This document shows positions 48,701-61,353 of a DNA stretch of 64,000 nucleotides, piece by piece. Position 1 is the stretch's first letter. Every line of letters starts with the position of its first letter. A program made the translations under genes and the position numbers. The notes below the pieces were generated by a model. That model was not told the DNA's origin. It did not search any database and saw nothing but the letters and a program-made list of their open reading frames with translations. Origin of the DNA: Oncomelania hupensis (lineage: Eukaryota; Mollusca; Gastropoda; Littorinimorpha; Pomatiopsidae); the NCBI GenBank assembly GCA_036898135.1, contig CM072511.1:72760293-72824292 (forward strand), in the 5' to 3' direction.

Positions 48701-49756
48701 AACGACTACAAGGTGAAGGTCGGCCAGCATTCTAAGATATACCACGCCAACCTCCTTAAGCTGTACGTGGAAAGGCCATCAGAGACTGTACACGCAGCAA
48801 CAGCAGCTGAGATCGACGACAGCTTTGACAGCGAGGAACTGTTGGAACTGGGAGACTTCCATAGCAAAGAAGGCATCGATGATGTTAAGCTAGGACCACG
48901 CTTGACGGAAGGTCAAAAGATGGAGCTCAAGGACCTCATGGGCGAGTTTCCCCATAGCTTCAGCGATGTCCCAGGCTCTACGACTTTGGTCGAACATGAA
49001 GTCCACCTCACTTCAAATATTCCCGTTCGATCCAGACCCTTCCCGATCCCTTTCAAGGCCCGTGAATCCTTGAAGAAAGACATCGACGAGATGCTGAAGA
49101 TGGGCATCATCAGGGAGTCCAGTTCCCCCTACGCGTCCCCTGTCGTGGTCGTGAAGAAGAAGGACGGGAGCAACAGAGTATGCATCGACTACAGGAAGGT
49201 TAATAAGATCACCGTCTTCGACCCCGCGCCGATGCCTAGGCTACTGCAGCAGACCTCTTCCGCCAACTATCGGGGAGTAGAATCTTTCTCAAAGATTGAC
49301 CTCAGCAAGGGTTATTGGCAAGTCCCCGTGCGTCAACAGGACATACCAAAGACTGCTTTCATAACTCCTGATGGGACGTACGAGTGCCTAAGGATGCCCT
49401 TTGGCATGGTCAACAGCGGAGCTACCCTGAAGAGAGGGATGAAGAAGATGCTCAAAGGGATGGACAATGTCGTGTGTTACTGGGACGACCTGCTAGTCCA
49501 CACCCACACCTGGGAAGAGCATCTGCAGACCTTGAGGGAGCTGTTCCACCGTCTTCAAGAAGCCAACCTGATCGTGAGACCCAGCAAGTGCATCCTGGGA
49601 GCTGACAACGTCGACTGCGTCGGACATCCGACGGAAGGAGACAACGGAAGATGCACTGACTCCAGGAAAGCCCACGTGATCATCGTCTTTGACCCTGGGC
49701 CGATGACAACCGCAACTGACGAGGGCGTCGTTTCCTTGCGGATGAAAAAACATTGA
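45787..49756 (+). pseudogene. Gag-Pol of element 2 (GAG-PR-INT-partial RT) with frameshift and stop
   Basis: The ATG at 45787 (MADFWQKG) resembles the element 1 start, but a one-base frame difference in the G run 45808-45811 separates it from the long frame starting at 45812. That frame has an Arg/Glu coiled coil, a SCAN-like capsid (DSYLARFERFAESSNW), a CFTCNATDHRAANC knuckle, protease DSG and an integrase finger. A TGA at 47933 then stops it, and the same frame resumes with D..D..E (VALDLIG, LTDLGTQF, LVEKFN). RT follows: SKIDLSKGYWQVPV and an unusual YWDD at 49478-49489. After VDCVGH, sequence is degenerate and RNase H is absent. Not autonomous. Confidence 0.93.
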
Positions 49757-49933
49757 CTGTGTAGATAAATGTGAACATTCACAATATCCAGATAGACTTG
49801 CGGATGGAAGAACATTGACTCTGTGTGAATGAACTGAGCACAATGACAGTATTCAGAAAGTCCAGAATTAAGACTTTGTTTGTGCATTACGTTTCAACGT
49901 TGTTGAAAGAATTGGGTAAATTTCTTCTTGAGT

Positions 49934-49945
49934 GGGGGGGGGGGG
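49934..49945 (+). other. Polypurine tract of element 2
   Basis: Twelve G directly precede TATGTTACG, the 3' LTR start. This is the expected plus-strand primer position. Confidence 0.85.
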
Positions 49946-49947
49946 TA

Positions 49948-50570
49948 TGTTACGTTGAAACGCGAATGGTAGTATGTCTGAAACGCGCACGATAGATCTA
50001 ATCGTTTCGTTTTGCAAAGTATTCAATAATGGAGTTTATTTACCTTTGATTTGAGTTTGCATTGTTGTTAGGAGAGGCTTTGTATAACGTTGATAATTTT
50101 CGTTAGTCGATATTGTTGGAGAATTCTCTAGATCGGCTTATTTACTGTCGATGGAAATTTCCCGATAAATGTCGAAGTTTGAGGACGTTCCCGGAGGGAG
50201 AAGAAATATGTATGACGTAAGACAGTGATGACGAAGTTTAACGCAATTGGTAAATTGCGTCAAACGAGATAGTTCCACCTTGTTCTGGACTAGAGAAAAA
50301 ATTATATATTCGATGCTCTGTGTGTTGTTGGGGATAGTTGTGGATTGTGAGTTGGAAAGTAAAAAGTTGAGAGTGAAGAGGCGATTGTATGCAGTTGTTG
50401 ATGTGTGCTGAATAAAAGTGGAAAACTTCATACGTCGACTCCGTGTCTTGTTGCTGAGTGAGCAGGCTGCGTGGATAAACGAATCTGAGTTACACCTTAT
50501 CAGGAATTCAGCATTGGGGCTGAATCAGATACTGATAAAGAAAAACACCATCATCGATTCGAGTGTAACA
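49948..50570 (+). repeat. 3' LTR of element 2 (623 bp)
   Basis: Starts TGTTACGTTGAAACGCG and ends GAGTGTAACA, followed by the TSD AAAAG. It contains AATAAAAG (about 50412), the likely polyadenylation signal, shared with the 5' copy. Diverged relatives are at 30625-30985 and 53334-54030. Confidence 0.95.
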
Positions 50571-50575
50571 AAAAG

Positions 50576-53333
50576 ATTTATAAATGGAATGTGATCAGTT
50601 GTTTCCAATGGTTGTAAAGGGAAATAATTCATAAATTACAATTAAATTGTTTCCAGTTACAATAAAGGTAAATACTTTGGGAAAGTTCGTTTATTCCAAT
50701 TAATGATAAATGGGAGGTAATTTATGAATGATCGTGATAATGGATAGAAAGGAGAGGGATAATAACATGCACTGCGATGCAGAAGAGTATGAGGGTATTT
50801 TGAATGCAGGAATCTAGGCTTGTGTATGTGTTAATGTACTGGTATTGGCATCACCACCTTGGAGTGTGACGTTGCTGGCTTTGACCGGGTACAACTGGGC
50901 GTTTCAACTGACCTGAGCATCTTGGGGAACCACGCTGGTCGCTGGCTAGCATCCAGCGAGACTAACAGAAAGTCGGTAAAGGAAAAGTTGTTTATTTTCC
51001 CATCACATAATTGCTCAAAGAAATGAATTGTGCAGAATGTCAGTTGCCGGTGGTATAAAGCCACACGTGTAGGTAGATCAAATAAAATAAGACAACTTTA
51101 ATATTATTATCATTTTCAAAAAGAAATTAAAAAATGAAATACAGAACCGCAATGACACCATTAAATAGATACGAATTAATTTAAAATACACATATAAACA
51201 TTAACAAACAAATAAATACCATATATATGTAAATTAAATACTATAAAATATCATGCCCAATACCGGACTGGAACCCTCGACCTTCAAAATCTCATTATTA
51301 TTGCGCGATGGGAAATCAATCCACACATTTTGTCAAGGTGTGTTATTTCCCCTCACTGCTCTTTCGTGGCCGTACTGAACATTCGTTCTCAGTCTGTGCG
51401 CAAGAGATCGTGTTGTCGTACAAAGCTTCACGACGAAACGAATGGCGAGGACCTTTCGTTGCCGTATTGAGCATTCGTTCGTAGTTTCCGCAACCCCACT
51501 ATTCTAAATACTATTCGCCTACGAAATACAGAAAGTAGCAAAAGATGAAGAGAAAGAAGAAAACGATGACTTTTTTTTTCTCCCTTTATTTACAATTACA
51601 ACATGTTACAGGGAAATAATTTTAAGCATACAGCTTATTCTTACAATTAGTCTTTGTTTCAGGCACGCATAAACCTGTCACATTTTACATCTATAAAAGT
51701 TCAACTCAAGAACTGTAACATATTTAAACGTCATCTAATCATTTTAATAGTATAACAATCCGATATTTTGTTTAAGGGAACAAAATATGAGGACACCAAA
51801 TCGTAAAAACTGTAACCATGTTTATGAATTTTAGGTAGGTAATTACCTAAATGATTTGATTGTTTTGTTTAATGCTAAGGAGAAGTTTATTCCACAAAGA
51901 CGGTGCTCTTGAAACCAAAACTAATCTTGTAAAGATCCATTCTGGTGTATATAAGAGATAATTTTGGAAGATGTATATATGATAATTTTTTTTTAAAATC
52001 GACTTCGATAGTTTAGTGCAATATTGTGTGGTAAAGACGAAGAAGAATACAAAGACAACGGTAGGTTTGCTATGCCATAAAATGTTGACGAAAAAGAACA
52101 CGAGGAAAAAGATGGCAAACCATTCACATGTTTTTCCAGATGCACTTAGCAGAAAAAAAGCATGCGTTATTATTCTAATTGATGGTGTTGTGACTCTGCA
52201 TTACCCTAAAGAGGCAAAATAAGCACATTGAATGATGGGCCACCGTCTGAACTCCAAGCAAAATACTATGAATATGAAAATGTGTTTAGACAATGATGAA
52301 ACACAGCGACCTTGACCTTGTGCAGATATGAGTGCAATTAAATTCTTAGCACTTGCGAAAGTATCAGAATACAATAGTGAAATTCGGTTAATAAATTTAG
52401 CTAACTTTGAGATAAAACAAAAATATGTTTTAATCCCAAAAAATTAAATTTTGGAGCGACTGACAACCGGACGAACAGCTATCAAATGATTGACCATGCA
52501 TGAGTTAAATTATCTGTGTACCGAAATTCAACAAATAAGATGAGCTGTTTTTGTATTTTTAAAATATATTAAGCAAAACGTATGTAACAACAATGTGCCC
52601 CAGCAAATTAACCTGTGCGATAGAGCAAATATGATGGCACGGGAGACTGGCCACTAAGGCAAAGTTCCTATGAAGTTTGATCAAAATTCGTCCAGTGGTG
52701 CTTGGGATACGGCGTGTAAGGGAGGCGACCGACCGACCTTTGGTTCGTTCTGATTTCCGACTACTTCAAAGTATTTTCTGATATTATCTTAATTTGTTGT
52801 TTTTTTATGGAGAAAAACGAAAAGATCTAAAGAACGGGAAATGCAGTGTGCCACTCAGAAAGAAGGGCAAGTTATTTAATTTCCTGTTTTGCTGTTTTCT
52901 TTCCAGAACATTGCAATATGGAGAGCAGATTCTATAAACAGGTTTTACATTTTTCTGTCTGTCTAAAATGTATTTCATAACATTTCAGTTTTTTCTTCCC
53001 AAATGTATTTCATTAACGTTATTTATTCCAGTCGAACATCTTTTTTCCAACTTTGTTCTGGCCGCCCGATTTCCTCCACATTATTTTTTGTTAGCCAACG
53101 TCTGCTCGGGGCGCTGAAAGGTAAAACAAATTTAAAGCGCGTCTGAGGTCGAGATTAAAATTGTGCACACACACACACCAAATAAATAAATGCAATAAAT
53201 AAATTAAATGTTTAATTTACATTTTTAATATTTGCGAAATTTAAATCTAAACTTCGTGCCCGACCATTCAAAAGGTCGTCTGCTATAAGCACCGAGTGAT
53301 GTATCTCTAGCTAGAATTCAGGTCGTGACAACG
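50576..53333. other. No gene recognised, AT-rich with repeat debris
   Basis: 51255-51290 carries a minus-strand B-box-like GGGTTCCAGTCC but no matching A box. About 52640-52790 is a minus-strand copy of a repeat also seen at 56380 and 63820 (GACCGACC...TTGGTTCGTTCTGATTTCC). A frame at 50831-51064 and others are unconvincing. Confidence 0.45.
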
Positions 53334-54030
53334 TGTTACGATTAAGGCGCACACGATAGTTCCGAACGTTTCTTGTTGAAAAGCATGCAACTTACCTTTG
53401 ATTTGATTATGCGCTGTTGCTAGATAAAGCTTTGTATAATGTTGATAATTTCCTTCGATCGATATTGTTGTAGTATCGCTGAGAATTTTTCCTTATTATT
53501 TATCGATCAAAGTTTTCCAGCTATAGCTGATGCGCGTAAAAACTGAGGAATGAATGTTCTATGACGTAAGACGTAGTTCCGGTGACGATTTTTATTTTCG
53601 TGGGTTGTTATTGCATCCTTCTGAAAATGTTCGAAGTTTCTCTGGATTGACTATAGAGTAAGTAATGCACTGTCTGTAAATTAGGGGACCGGGTTGCTCA
53701 GTTGGTAGAGCGGCTTACTAGTAACCGAAAGGTCCCTGGTTCGAATCCCGGAATGGCCAATGAGTGACTTTATTATTTTCCACTTACCATCAACTAGTTT
53801 GCTGGTGTCAGAATAATGTGACCAATAGTCGCCTATACGTTCCGGTGTCGTGTGACTATAATCTACAATTAAACTTGTTAAAAAAAAGTAATTTTCGGAA
53901 AGCAATCTCGCATGCAGTTGTTGGTATTTGCTGAATAAAGTTGGAAAACTACGACGAATCCTGCCTTGTTGCTGAGTGAATAGTCTGCGTGAATAAACGG
54001 GACTGAATCGACTATTGATAAATGTTATCA
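53334..54030 (+). repeat. Diverged solo LTR of the element 2 family, with a SINE inside
   Basis: Starts TGTTACGATTAAGGCGCAC and keeps TAACCTTTGATTTGATT-like blocks, ATGTTGATAATTTC, GCTGAATAAAGT and CTTGTTGCTGAGTG, in the order of the 3' LTR at 49948-50570. The 3' boundary is approximate. No internal coding sequence adjoins it. Confidence 0.75.
53685..53870 (+). repeat. tRNA-headed SINE inside the solo LTR
   Basis: CCGGGTTGCTCAGTTGGTAGAG and GGTTCGAATCCCGG are strong A- and B-box matches with normal spacing, but the anticodon loop lacks T33 and the acceptor ends do not pair. A non-tRNA body follows (TGAGTGACTTTATTATTTTC). It is therefore a SINE rather than a tRNA gene. Confidence 0.65.
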
Positions 54031-54634
54031 GCGTGTGTCGGAGGACTTTGCGTGGCTGGGTGACTCGTAATGACTGTATACTACGAAACTCGCGAGGTGA
54101 CGTTATAATGGTAACGAATGTCTTTTTTAAGCTGCGAACACTCTTCTGTAATTATACTATTTAGCGGAAAAGTTGTATTTTGTTATGATCTCAGACTCAC
54201 TTTAATTACAGACTCATCTTGTTACTGTGCAGATGCTTTCAACACAAGACTAGTTCCGGCAGAATTCGCGATTGTGTGTACGTGTGCGTGGGGAGGGTAA
54301 GGAGGGTGGGTGGGAGTGAGGGATGTGTGAAGGGCACTATATGCCAGAGAGCTGCACTTGTACCGCTTTCCTCAGGAAGAACAACAGCCGCAGCATTGCG
54401 AAACCAGACGCACTGGAGTCCGTAGCAGCTAGCATGAACTCTTTCTAAACCTCAGGTCTATCTGCACTGTCACAGATCTATAATATAATTTTGGTGTTTA
54501 CTTTACGCCACTATTTTATGCCGACTGTGGCGATCATTCGCGCCAGTGATTGCGGCTGCACAGCATGCAGGATAAATGCTCGACAATAAATACACATTGG
54601 GTCGTTCTGATTCCCGACTATAAAAAAAAACAAA

Positions 54635-54905
54635 AGATAATAAAAATTGTGGGGTTGCCGGGGGTTTCTGTATAAATAGTATCCCCACTTTCTGAAAATG
54701 TAGTGCTTTAAATTCCCACTGTCGCTGTCTTTCTCCTTTGTTCTTGCTCATTCCTACTCTGTTCTATCAATCCACTATACTATCCTCTTCGCTATACAAG
54801 TCACCTACATTTTTCTTGAAAACTCTCCCGAAACTCCTCATTTGTGTATGAGGTCTGTTGTGTCAGCTTGGGAATATTGGACGCTTTCGGCCAAATGGTC
54901 AGTAA
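54635..54905 (-). repeat. Interspersed repeat, inverted copy of 19850-20110
   Basis: Minus-strand order is GGCCGAAAGCGTCC, GAGTTTTCAAGAAAAATG and GTGGGAATTTAAAGCAC, with the same spacing as the other copy. Class unknown. Confidence 0.7.
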
Positions 54906-55205
54906 GGCTTCCTATGTTATTAATATTTAGCAATGTAGGCATTTTATATTTATGTGTTTTGTTAATATTTTACAATGATGTTTATATTCTTTTTTGTTTT
55001 TGTGAACGGGGGTTCGATATATTAGAGTACAGCTTCAGCGTCCTCTTCATAGGATGCCTTTATTGTAAAGTGACCGTCTGGTTGAGTGCATCCATTGTTA
55101 CCGTTATAGTTTCAGCAGATCTTGTATACGGATCAGAGGTGAGCCCTTGTGGTCCTGATTCGGCTCTTTGCAGTCCGCTTGACACTATAAACAATGATTA
55201 AATAC
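54906..55205 (+). mobile_element. Diverged LINE 3' end (I-group tail)
   Basis: GTGGTCCTGATTCGGCTC and CAGTCCGCTTGACACTATAA correspond to the tail of the I-group LINE (30480-30530). An upstream open frame is hydrophobic and unassigned. Confidence 0.55.
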
Positions 55206-55336
55206 GTTCACGTTTTGTTTTTAAAATTATTATTGTTTTAATATTCCGAATAAAAGACGCGCAGTGTAGTTATTTTCCTTACTGAGGTTGCGCATGCGCA
55301 CATCATTGTGTTCAGTGCTGTGTAGTAGCGAAAAAA

Positions 55337-55640
55337 ATGAAGCGAAACCGTGATACAGGCCGTTCCCCCGATCCGAATAAAGATGAACCAAAAAAGCTTT
55401 TTTGAAAGACTACAACGACAAGTGGACTTGCCTGCTACATCTGCGAAAGAACCAGAGTTTGCAAGATGCACTTTGTGCTAAATCGACTTCACCATTGCAC
55501 ATGGCGGGCGCAACAACTGCGAAAGCGTGTATTATCAAAATCATATGAAAAGTTTGAAGAAGCTGCTAAAGGCCATATGTCCATCAAAAGCCTTTTCCAG
55601 GTGCAGATGAAAACCACTGGTGCCAAACATATGCACAAAT
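55337..55640 (+). pseudogene. BED-like zinc-finger N-terminus, possibly of a hAT-type transposase
   Basis: A lysine-rich start (MKRNRDTGRSPDPNKDEPKK) is followed, after frame changes, by FARCTLC...DFTIAHGGRN and a second His region. This matches the spacing of degenerate BED-type fingers at the N-terminus of hAT-like transposases. No catalytic domain follows. At least two frameshifts are needed, so it is dead; family assignment is tentative. Confidence 0.4.
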
Positions 55641-56379
55641 TGTAATCTGAAGAATGTGCAATGTGTTGCTTATGTGAAATAAAGTTTATTTATCCTCTTC
55701 TGCAAAACGTTGATCTGAACTCTTCACTTGTCTTTTCATTTTATACTTTGTAATATCATTTCCTTAGGAAACATGCATTTCTATATGTCTCAGTATACTT
55801 TGTGCACAATGTCAATATTAATGTGTTACAACAAGACACACAAATCTGGTCAAAGCTTCCGAAAGCTGGTTTTGAGTTGCCTAGAGTATACTGTCAACAC
55901 TTTTTCGGGTAGGTAAGTCTATAACTATATTTAAAAAAAAGTATTTTCTACAACAGTATTTGATGCGCTACATAAAAATAAAAAAAATATCCATTGTACA
56001 ATTGTGTTTATAACACTACATTTTCAGTGCCGAGATGTCGTAGATCCTACAAGTGGGAGGAAGATCACAATCAAACCAAAGACTATCCCAGTTTTTAGAC
56101 AGTCTGTAAACCGTACTTGCCCCAGCGGATTTCTAGTCTGCCCTGACCAATATTGCTGAAGTTTTACATGCCCCGCGTGTCGATTTATTCATGAGTAACT
56201 GAGCTCATCGGAGGGAGCGCGGAGATGTCAGTTGTTATCAGTTTGTATCGTTTGCATCTGACACAGTGTTAGTTTTAAATTACACCCAGGGTTGAAATAT
56301 AATATATAAAACAACATAATATAAAAGTGATAGAGGTCACTTCTCCATGGATGCGTAATCATCACGTACGTGTTTTTCT
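55641..56379. other. No gene recognised
   Basis: AT-rich, with AATAAA near 55680 that could end the preceding fragment. No repeat of the window was identified here. Confidence 0.35.
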
Positions 56380-56638
56380 TTTTAATTTCCAGACTTTTGG
56401 GGGAAACACTTTGAACTAGTCGGGAATCAGATCGAGCCAAATGTCGGTCTGTCTGTTTGTTCGGTCGTTCCTTTATACGCAATATCTCAAGAATCACTGA
56501 ACAGATTTTGTTCAAACTTATTAACGACATTCCCAAGGTTAGTGGTAAACTTACTGTGCCATCTGACTCAAAGTTCAAGTTCGCGGGGTCTAATTATTTG
56601 GTAAACACGGTAAGCTCTGTATTTAAACGCTTAACCGA
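56380..56638 (+). repeat. Interspersed repeat with GTCGGTCYG core (also 52640, 54595, 63820)
   Basis: CTAGTCGGGAATCAGATCG, AATGTCGGTCTGTC, then ATATCTCAAGAATCACTGAAC. The same order recurs at 63820-64000 and in inverse near 52640-52790 and 54595-54630. Class unknown; it resembles the Helitron-like family in having a tetranucleotide core followed by an ATATCTCAAGAACCAC block. Confidence 0.6.
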
Positions 56639-56800
56639 TTTTTGACTGACATGTATGCAGCAATGTGAGTCTATGTTATCGCCAAAACAAGCACCAAAAA
56701 ATAAAGATAAAAATACAGATTTTTGCAAATCTGTGCAAGATGAGTTCTAAATAGAAAAAAAAAATAATTTAAAAAAGTTTCCGTCCGTTACATGATTGCA
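56639..56800 (+). mobile_element. Helitron-like repeat, 5' end fragment
   Basis: TTTTTGACTGACATGTATGC and AATGTGAGTCTATG, then TTTTTGCAAATCTGTGCAAG, as in copy C. It stops at the tetranucleotide core. Confidence 0.7.
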
Positions 56801-56996
56801 TATGAATTTACTTCTTGAATACCAAACATCATAAAAATCGTTCCAGCCGTTTTTGAGATATAGAGCTAAACGTATTTAGAAAATAATTGATCCGAGCGGT
56901 CTTGACCTTTGAAGTAAAGCAAATAGATGGCACGAAGAGGGCTACTAACCTAGGTAATGTTCCTATGAAGGTTGGTCAAAATCGGTTAACGGTTTT

Positions 56997-58132
<1,136 letters not shown>

Positions 58133-58362
58133 TTAGATATGACGCGCGACGGACAGATCCTAGATACTACGTCCCAACGAAAATTAACACTGTCCGAAAC
58201 GTCTGTTTCATCTTAATCATTTATTGTCATTCAGTACCACTAATTCACTTTGAAGCGGCAAAGTTCGTATAGCATGTTTGATTTATTAAGCCGGAGAGTT
58301 CCCGAAAGATCCTTTTATATAGTTTAAAATATTTGATGATGGACGTTATATATCAGTGTACC

Positions 58363-58363
<1 letters not shown>

Positions 58364-58437
<74 letters not shown>
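58364..58437 (+). repeat. (TTA)n microsatellite
   Basis: About 74 bases of TTA just upstream of the SINE. Confidence 0.95.
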
Positions 58438-58438
<1 letters not shown>

Positions 58439-58485
58439 GTTGTTATTATTTTGATATATTTATTATTTTTTATCTTGTTTTGGGG

Positions 58486-58800
58486 TTTCGGATAGCGCAG
58501 TGGTTGGGGCACTTGCTACTGTGTCGCAAGTTAAGCACCGTCCAGTGCGGTTAGCACTTGGATGGGTGACCGCAAAACGTGAAGCGACAAATAACAACGC
58601 CCCGCCCCAGTTGACTCAACTGTGACTGAGTACCTACTCTCTTAAGGGTGGGGAAGGTAAAGCAGCGAGGGAGAGAGATGGGCATCACCCTCATTACGCT
58701 GGCCCAAGATAAGTGTGATCTCCAACATCACGCTCCCCTACGGCCACAAGGCTATGAGACTACCTTTACCTTACCTTTACCTTTACCTTGTTTTATTTCT
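58486..58800 (+). mobile_element. SINE with chimeric tRNA/5S rRNA head
   Basis: The first ~40 bases carry a tRNA-type A box (TAGCGCAGTGGTTGG). The next ~70 resemble the internal promoter half of 5S rRNA (AAGTTAAGCACCGTC then GGTTAGCACTTGGATGGGTG ACCGC). A body follows, ending CTACGGCCACAAGGCTATG, and a CTTTACC-type tail. Its 3' end is also at 7788-7836. 5S-derived SINEs (SINE3) are known; a tRNA A box joined to a 5S 3' half is unusual. Confidence 0.8.
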
Positions 58801-59936
58801 TAATAATTTTAGCTGTTTTGTTTTGCCTGTACACTTACCTGAACAAACCTGAACAGAACACACATTTATTTTAAAGATGTTAAGATAGTTAAGTGCGTTG
58901 AAATCAAAGTGAATAAAAGTTCCTGAAATGAAACGTCATGCGAATAATAAAATGCAAAACGCAAAAAAAAGTACATCACGCCGTACTACTTTTTACGTTG
59001 GAGCATAATTTCTGAATTGAAGGGTGGCAAACTTGAAGAAAAAGTAGTATAATAGTAAACAGATGGAAAGAAAATAAAATGTGGAGCATGACAACAACCA
59101 GCAAGGTAAAAATATGCTTTGTAAGTAAATTTCCAACATTTTTGTAATTTAAAATTACATTTCAGTAAAACAGAAACACTTTTTAAGACTTTTAAAAAAC
59201 TTCTAATTTTGACTCCCACGAGAGACTAAGATTACAATAAATCATGAAATAAGAGTGGTTTTTTTAAACTTTGCAGACATTAATTTTCGTTATCAACTTG
59301 TTACACTCCCGCCTTAAGTGCATAGGTTGCATTATGTCTGTCTCAGTGTGTCTGTCTGTGTTCTTGCCAGTTTGTTGATCTCCAAAGTTAATGGTTGAAT
59401 TGGGCTGAAACTTGGTACACACGTTTTATTCAGTGCTAGGTAGCTCATTGAATTTCTGTTTTCCCCTGAAGAGACGCGGCCGTAATGCAGCGCCACAATC
59501 AAGGTGTTTATTTTCCGATGGAAATGAAGTTTGGGAAACAGATTTTGTATGCTACCAGGTCAGTGAACACGGAAAATGGGACTGGGAGCGACAGACTCAA
59601 AACGCGACAATCTGTATCAACCTCACGCTTACAAGCACATGTTGCTGTTGATACATTCAGAGGACACGTGTTTCCCTCCTTGCAATATCTGTTTCTAAGC
59701 GTGCACTTGCTTTGTAATTAGGCTACCAAATTTTCTATCGATCATGCTCTTTCCATCGTGAAAATATTTGGTAATTATACATGTTATTCACATAAATAGA
59801 TATGAACATATCTAGATTCAGAGAATGAGCATATAGAGCTAAAATCGGGGGGGAAGCTCTTCCTCACAAATTTTTTGGCATATTAACGAGAGCTATGTCC
59901 CTACACATCTATATATTAATTTCGTGGGACGTGGTT
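58801..59936. other. No gene recognised
   Basis: AT-rich, with a short GTCTGTCTGTG patch near 59335 and frames without domains at 59412-59721. Possibly remnants of the GTCY-type repeats. Confidence 0.4.
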
Positions 59937-60723
59937 ACCCGACATCACTGGTCCAAGCGGCACCATCGACTACGTCAGCAAACCCAAACAGTCCAACCGG
60001 GTTCCCTTTGTTATCTCTCGCAACCTCACCCACCCCCCGCTCGCGCATTGGCCTAAACAGTTGATGCCCATCCTCCACAACAGCAGACGGATGCAGAGGG
60101 CGATGCCACAGACCGCCGTCATTGGAGAACGGAACAGCAGGAGTATGAGAAACCTCCTCATGCCCTCTCGGGTGCCACGTCCCCAACCTCAGACTGACCA
60201 GACGCCGGGTGCAAGAAGATGCAACGCCAAGAGGTGCGTGCTGTGCGCCACTCACCTTAAGGACACCACCACTTTTACCAGTGCGCACAACCAGCACATT
60301 CCTCATTCGGGACACAGTAGGCTGCAAGAGCTCCAACGTCATCTACCTCATTGACTGCACCCGGTGCGGAGAAGTCCAGTACGTAGGGGAGACGGGGCAG
60401 ACGATACAACATTGGGGTGGGTGGAACTAAGCGTGTGAGTGAACATTACATTACATGGTTATTGCTTTAGGTCCAGCGAACTCTTCCGAGCCAAATCAGG
60501 ACCAGGTGTGAGTGAACGCCCCACTAATCAAAACACTAGCTGGAAAGAAGAAACCCTGGTCGCCAATCATTTTCAAGGGAAAGACCACAGTGTGAAGGAC
60601 ATGCGGATCACGGTGATAGAACAGATCCATACATACAACACTGTGATCCGTAAGACAAGAGAACGGTTTTGGCGACACAAACTGCGGACGAACTACTCTG
60701 ATGGCTTGAATGTCTGGGACTGA
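59937..60723 (+). pseudogene. Penelope-like element C-terminus with GIY-YIG endonuclease, degraded
   Basis: The first frame gives RNLLMPSRVP and RCNAKRCVLCATHLKDTTTF, the Cys-rich linker typical of Penelope-like proteins. About 60290 the frame changes and gives VGCKSSNVIYLIDCTRCGEV and QYVGETGQT, where VIY and YVG mark the GIY-YIG fold. After a 61-bp insertion the same protein continues as DMRITVIEQI, TRERFWRHKLRTN and SDGLNVWD. The RT domain is absent upstream. Penelope-like elements use this endonuclease to open target DNA. One frameshift and the insertion make this copy dead. Confidence 0.87.
60445..60505 (-). mobile_element. 61-bp I-group LINE tail insertion with 12-bp TSD
   Basis: The minus strand reads CTGGTCCTGATTTGGCTCGG to GTAATGTAAT, matching the last part of the LINE at 28112-30545. 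GTGTGAGTGAAC flanks it at 60433-60444 and 60506-60517. It is an extreme 5' truncation from a target-primed event. Confidence 0.9.
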
Positions 60724-61065
60724 ACCAGTTAGATAACATTGATTATTGTGCTAGGTCATGTTATTTGAACTGCTCTTATCAGTGAACTGCAGTTTAACTG
60801 AATATGTATATAAAGACTTCATGTGATGTTTTTAATACATGGCTTGATAAAGATTTGAATAAAAATCGAAATATTGCCTCGGACCTCAACTTGAGTGTTG
60901 CTGTTTCTTTTTTTAACCTCATATATTTTCTTATCCGAACGATGTGATCATGTATATGGGTCAGTTTTTTGTTATAAAATTGAAACAACTCTTGCTCGTA
61001 GTGCAGGTATCTAAATAAACATAATTATGTCAACAACAAACAGCTCTCATACTAAAGAAAAGTAT

Positions 61066-61353
61066 TATTCAAGGTCATTGAAAGTCAAGGTCATTCCAAG
61101 TTCATCGTTTTATTTATTTTTATTTTTGTGACATAATACAAATTTTGCTGTAGTTTATTTGATAGTGCATGAATGTATTTGGAGCCGGAGGTCAAGGTAA
61201 TCTTAAGGTCAAGAGAATAAAAATGCCAAAGTCGGTATTACTTTGCATTTTAATGCCACTGTTTCTTTTTGTTTTTACTGAACACTCAAATTAATGTTAA
61301 ATATTGCAAGTTTCATAAGGAGCATGTGAGTCATATGGGCTTTGCCCTTCTCG
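61066..61353 (+). mobile_element. Helitron-like repeat, 3' end copy D
   Basis: Starts inside AAGGTCATTGAAAGTCAAGG, then AAATATTGCAAGTTTC, GCATGTGAGTCATATGGGC, hairpin GGGC-TTT-GCCC and CTCG (variant of CTAG) before TTTT. Confidence 0.72.

Larger units (their letters stand above)
41413..50570 (+). mobile_element. Gypsy LTR retrotransposon, INT before RT, RNase H deleted (element 2)
   Basis: The LTRs start TGTTACG and end (G)TAACA. AAAAG is duplicated at 41408-41412 and 50571-50575, so both ends are certain. Inside are a leader with a TTCnnGAA array, Gag, protease, integrase and a partial RT. The 3' third of Pol, including connection and RNase H, is replaced by a short degenerate stretch. The LTRs differ by roughly 7 in 622 bases, so the insertion is older than element 1. 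A 3.2-kb LINE has since entered the 5' LTR. Confidence 0.94.

Noticed and set aside
53688..53760. A functional tRNA gene
   Set aside because: A and B boxes are strong, but the anticodon loop lacks T33, the acceptor stem does not pair, and a SINE-like body follows.
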